DNA of 6,582 nucleotides, from the NCBI GenBank assembly GCA_965232985.1, contig CBDDRC010000011.1, positions 1 to 6,582 on the forward strand. The letters are read 5' to 3'. The DNA comes from JADFDG01 sp965232985. GTDB lineage: Bacteria; Pseudomonadota; Gammaproteobacteria; Pseudomonadales; JADFDG01. The translations under genes and the position numbers were made by a program. Below the pieces are notes generated by a model that searched no databases, was not told the DNA's origin, and saw nothing but the letters and a program-made list of their open reading frames with translations. This document shows, one piece after another, positions 5,145 to 6,582 of this stretch; position 1 is the stretch's first letter, and the number at the start of each line of letters is the position of its first letter.

Positions 5145-5224
5145 CCACGGTGACAGCGTTTGCTTGAGTTCACGTGTCAGCGACTGGTTGTAGCAAACCA
5201 GGTCGCTGGATCCGTTCCTTTTTC
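5139..5224 (-). other. Out-of-frame C-terminal coding segment of the exported repeat protein, with A-run shift point
   Basis: On the minus strand TAT GAA AAA GGA (run of five A at 5223-5219) marks the point where the frame must slip back one base. Re-reading the last A gives AGG AAC GGA TCC AGC GAC, and the new frame stays open for 25 codons to TGA 5141-5139. The 26 codons contain SSDLVCYNQSLTRELKQTL, nearly the same as SSDLVCYQKALLRELR in the first repeat. AAA-to-AAA re-pairing is perfect for one tRNA, but the full seven-base X-XXY-YYZ slippery signal is absent, so a one-base deletion (mutation or sequencing error) is at least as likely as programmed frameshifting. Confidence 0.7.
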
Positions 5225-5260
5225 ATACGCTGTCTGATAGTGCTGGGCGCTTCGCGGGCA
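5166..5260 (-). repeat. Repeat B of the exported cysteine protein (one base short)
   Basis: This starts at Cys 71 and ends at the second REL. It is 95 bases against 96 for repeat A, and the matching 21-base cores are 116 bases apart rather than 117, so exactly one base is missing relative to an in-frame tandem duplication. Confidence 0.8.
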
Positions 5261-5470
5261 GTCGAATTTCTGCGAGCTGCGCAGCTCCCGCAATAGCGCT
5301 TTTTGGTAGCAGACGAGGTCGCTGGACTGGCTGGACGCCTCGTACCGACGCTGGTATACCTCCGCCCTGTGAGAGCAACTGCCGTATGGCGTTTCGTCAG
5401 CGGCGGCAGAAACAGAAATGCCAGTAGTTGAGCTGACGCATAAAACAAACAGCAGGTTTTTCTTGACCAT
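5177..5470 (-). CDS. Exported two-repeat cysteine protein, reading frame broken near its 3' end
   Basis: ATG 5470 overlaps the previous gene's TGA (TGATG), with GAGG at 5482-5479. The product as read has 97 residues. MVKKNLLFVLCVSSTTGISV followed by SAAADE is a Sec signal peptide (cleavage near residues 22-24), so the mature protein is periplasmic or secreted. Residues 32-63 run from Cys 32 to REL and contain SSDLVCY. A second copy begins at Cys 71, but the zero frame leaves it after AYEK (84) and ends GTDPATWFATTSR. A -1 shift at the AAA codon restores R-N-G-SSDLVCY-...-REL and ends at TGA 5141-5139, giving 110 residues and stopping 10 bases before the next start codon. The intact protein is therefore probably encoded by 5139-5470. 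Function unknown; the paired cysteines suggest disulphide bonding. Candidate roles for such a phage moron (host envelope interaction, exclusion, inhibitor) are speculation. Confidence 0.72.
   Translation of the reverse strand: MVKKNLLFVLCVSSTTGISVSAAADETPYGSCSHRAEVYQRRYEASSQSSDLVCYQKALLRELRSSQKFDCPRSAQHYQTAYEKGTDPATWFATTSR
5282..5377 (-). repeat. Repeat A of the exported cysteine protein (32 codons)
   Basis: This encodes residues 32-63, from Cys 32 to Leu 63. It aligns without gaps to repeat B 39 residues later with 17 identities in 32, including both cysteines, YQ, YE, SSDLVCY and REL. At DNA level 5306-5326 matches 5190-5210 in 19 of 21 bases. Confidence 0.85.
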
Positions 5471-5688
5471 CATCCCATCCTCAATTGTGAAACCATCACG
5501 GCCATCGCCACGGCGACAACCATCGCGCACAGCGTGATCGCTGCGCCATCCACCAGCAGCCGCCAGCGGCTGATCCGCGTGGGTATCTGTTGCCTGTTAC
5601 GCTCCGCCTCCCAGCGTGCCGAGCGTGCCCGGTGGATCAGGTACTGTTGCTCGGGCGTGGTGTTGTAGGTGTTGATCGTGTTTTTCAT
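5470..5688 (-). CDS. Small membrane protein with C-terminal transmembrane segment
   Basis: The product has 72 residues. ATG 5688 overlaps the upstream TGA (ATGA) and is preceded by GGAGGAGT (5700-5693) at good spacing. Residues 1-43 are polar and basic (TTPEQQYLIHRARSARWEAE and RNRQQIPTRISRW), and residues about 44-67 form one hydrophobic helix (LLVDGAAITLCAMVVAVAMA plus VMV). The layout is that of a tail-anchored inner-membrane protein with a cytoplasmic N-terminal arm. I do not recognise a family. Its stop codon overlaps the start of the exported repeat protein (TGATG), so the two are probably translationally coupled and might act together at the envelope; that is inference. Confidence 0.75.
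   Translation of the reverse strand: MKNTINTYNTTPEQQYLIHRARSARWEAERNRQQIPTRISRWRLLVDGAAITLCAMVVAVAMAVMVSQLRMG
5473..5486 (-). repeat. Copy 2 of a repeated translation-start sequence
   Basis: The minus strand reads AATTGAGGATGGGA, followed by TG and ATG 5470. Here the same bases encode the end of the membrane protein (QLRMG), whereas in copy 1 they lie around a stop codon, so the match is not due to shared protein sequence. Confidence 0.65.
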
Positions 5689-5849
5689 ATGGACTCCTCC
5701 GCATCGCAACTGCCGTCCTCGGTAATCACGCATCGCTCACCGGCGGCGCATAGACTCGAGCACTCCGGCGACGGCGGAGGCGGCCTCTTGAGACGGGCCT
5801 CTGCCTGCCGTGCAGCATCGCGCCTCGCATCTTCTGTTGTGTACCACAT
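5685..5849 (-). CDS. Small cysteine-containing phage protein (54 residues)
   Basis: There are two adjacent ATG codons, 5852 and 5849. I choose 5849 because it lies in a TGATG overlap with the upstream stop and is seven bases from GAGG (5860-5857); starting at 5852 adds one Met. The N-terminal half is a charged helix (MWYTTEDARRDAARQAEARL) leading into KRPPPPSPE, a proline linker. The C-terminal part carries four cysteines (C-x3-C-x5-C-x7-C, CSSLCAAGERCVITEDGSCD) and could bind a metal or be disulphide-bonded. There is no signal peptide, which favours a cytoplasmic metal site if the cysteines matter. The stop overlaps the next start by ATGA. Function is unknown. Confidence 0.7.
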   Translation of the reverse strand: MWYTTEDARRDAARQAEARLKRPPPPSPECSSLCAAGERCVITEDGSCDAEESI

Positions 5850-6052
5850 CATTTATCCTCTTCAGCAGCCGGAAGCCGAACAAACACGGGCATAGGCCAC
5901 GGGGCTAGACGAACTCCAACCCATTGTTCGTCAGGCGGTGTTCGCGCCTCCAGCGTCATGCTGTCGATCTGGTAATCCGATGCCAGCACAGGCGACCTGT
6001 CCCATCCGATGACAATACCGCCGTGGCGCATCAAATCATCATATGTGCTCAC
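5849..6052 (-). CDS. Hypothetical small phage protein (67 residues)
   Basis: GTG 6052 is chosen because GGAGGGG (6066-6060) sits seven bases upstream; it overlaps the end of the preceding gene by 14 bases. An in-frame ATG at 6031 would drop seven residues and lacks such a site. The product is soluble, with STYDDLMRHGGIVIGWDRSP, a middle of alternating polar and hydrophobic residues (YQIDSMTLEAR, EQWVGVRLAPWPMPVFVRLP) that suggests a small beta-rich fold, and an acidic tail AAEEDK. No cysteine, membrane segment or known motif is visible. The stop TGA (5851-5849) overlaps the next start. It belongs to the compact leftward operon; function unknown. Confidence 0.7.
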   Translation of the reverse strand: MSTYDDLMRHGGIVIGWDRSPVLASDYQIDSMTLEARTPPDEQWVGVRLAPWPMPVFVRLPAAEEDK

Positions 6053-6404
6053 TTTTCTGCCCCTCCATCGCTGCCATCAACCGCATCACATCACCATCGG
6101 CCTCGCACTCGCTGCGCCAATCCGCTTTCCCCGCTATCCATCTGCTATCGTCTTTGTTGACACAGGGTGCGTGAGCATGGTTTTTTAGTCGCCGCACTTC
6201 CTTCCCATCCACTGAAAGCCTCGGTGCGCACAGCATCCCGCAGGGGCTCCACTTCGCCACCAGGTCCGCGTTGAACAATACCTCGTCCAGCGTAGAACCG
6301 TTCATCCGTGAAAATGTATGGTTATCATGCATGTAGTAAATTGTGATCTCGTCCGGTTGCGGGTCTGCCGGAACGTACCTCACGCCGTCTATAAACACTT
6401 TCAT
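6039..6404 (-). CDS. Hypothetical phage protein beginning MKVFIDGVRYVP (121 residues)
   Basis: ATG 6404 is preferred over ATG 6410: AGAGG (6416-6412) is seven bases from 6404 but only one from 6410, and 6404 makes an ATGA overlap with the upstream stop. The N-terminal MKVFIDGVRYVP segment looks like the opening strands of small beta-sheet phage proteins. The rest includes ITIYYMHDNHTFSRMNG, KWSPCGMLCAPRLSVDGKEV and a C-terminal helical part with RLMAAMEGQKSE. Cysteines lie at 55, 59, 81 and 100; Cys 55-x3-Cys 59 with His 76, His 78 and Cys 81 (HAHAPC) is a conceivable zinc site, not a recognised one. Function is unknown. It overlaps the following GTG-started gene by 14 bases. Confidence 0.72.
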   Translation of the reverse strand: MKVFIDGVRYVPADPQPDEITIYYMHDNHTFSRMNGSTLDEVLFNADLVAKWSPCGMLCAPRLSVDGKEVRRLKNHAHAPCVNKDDSRWIAGKADWRSECEADGDVMRLMAAMEGQKSEHI

Positions 6405-6582
6405 TTCCATGCCTCTTCCGCCGTTTTAAGCAGCTCTTTCAATAGCTCGATCCGGCGCTGCTGACTCCTGCTCCCGTTATTCCCACGCACTGCTGCGGCG
6501 ATGGCCTCGCGGATGGTTTCGGGCCACGGCAGTGGGCGGCTCTTCCACGGGCTCAGCGTAGTGGATGCCGGGCGGGTGTCTG
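6401..6582 (-). CDS. C-terminal part of a small helical phage protein (start outside window)
   Basis: On the minus strand one frame is open from the window edge (first whole codon at 6580) to TGA 6403-6401, giving 59 residues; the other two frames stop within the region. The visible part reads STTLSPWKSRPLPWPETI, then REAIAAAVRGNNGSRSQQRR and IELLKELLKTAEEAWK: a Pro/Trp-containing segment followed by two charged helices. The stop overlaps the next ATG (ATGA), matching the junction style of the whole leftward operon, which supports it being real. No family or function recognised. Confidence 0.6.
   Translation of the reverse strand, partial: DTRPASTTLSPWKSRPLPWPETIREAIAAAVRGNNGSRSQQRRIELLKELLKTAEEAWK

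Noticed and set aside
4638..5153. Rightward 171-codon ORF opposite the conserved leftward protein
   Set aside because: Ser/Arg-rich antisense shadow; the minus strand encodes a recognisable conserved phage protein.
5129..5173. Upstream ATG at 5173 for the conserved leftward protein
   Set aside because: It adds 15 residues unlike the family's start and overlaps the exported-protein gene; ATG 5128 has GAGG at good spacing.
5590..5895. Rightward ORF of 101 codons in the leftward cassette
   Set aside because: Antisense to several coupled small genes with good ribosome binding sites; no site or motif of its own.

Overview
The window looks like part of a tailed double-stranded DNA phage or prophage (Caudoviricetes) of a GC-rich Gram-negative bacterium. 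The evidence is a run of tail-fibre-type genes, a lysis block with a nested Rz/Rz1 spanin pair (which only makes sense with an outer membrane), and two proteins with Sec signal peptides. Genes are packed with ATGA, TGATG, GTGA or TGAGTG junctions throughout, and no stretch over 100 bases lacks a gene. TGA, TAA and TAG are all used as stops. I see no tRNA, integrase, IS element or CRISPR array.

Rightward half (1-4732, late genes). The 3' end of a tail structural protein (1-456) is followed by a tail-fibre/lectin-like gene that is split by an in-frame TAA into 456-587 and 588-1610. Next is an exported protein with a proline-rich and collagen-like tail (1649-2728). The lysis block holds a 25-residue membrane peptide (2739-2816), a multi-pass holin-like protein (2813-3199), the i-spanin Rz (3200-3715) and the o-spanin Rz1 nested in another frame (3441-3707). 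A strong intrinsic terminator (3760-3797) follows. Beyond it lie a membrane-anchored coiled-coil protein (3810-4241) and a lysozyme/transglycosylase-like protein (4238-4732) that may supply the muralytic activity.

Leftward half (4733-6582). Seven small genes read right to left and are translationally linked: a partial helical protein, three soluble small proteins of unknown function (two of them cysteine-containing), a tail-anchored membrane protein, an exported two-repeat cysteine protein, and a conserved phage protein of unknown function. This looks like an accessory or early-type operon. It meets the late operon stop codon to stop codon with no base between them.

The two most notable observations are broken reading frames. 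The exported protein near 5139-5470 has two ungapped 32-residue repeats with 17 identities, but the second repeat is reached only by a -1 shift at a run of five A. The tail-fibre gene has an in-frame TAA inside a conserved N-terminal motif. Each may be a real recoding event, a mutation, or a sequencing error.
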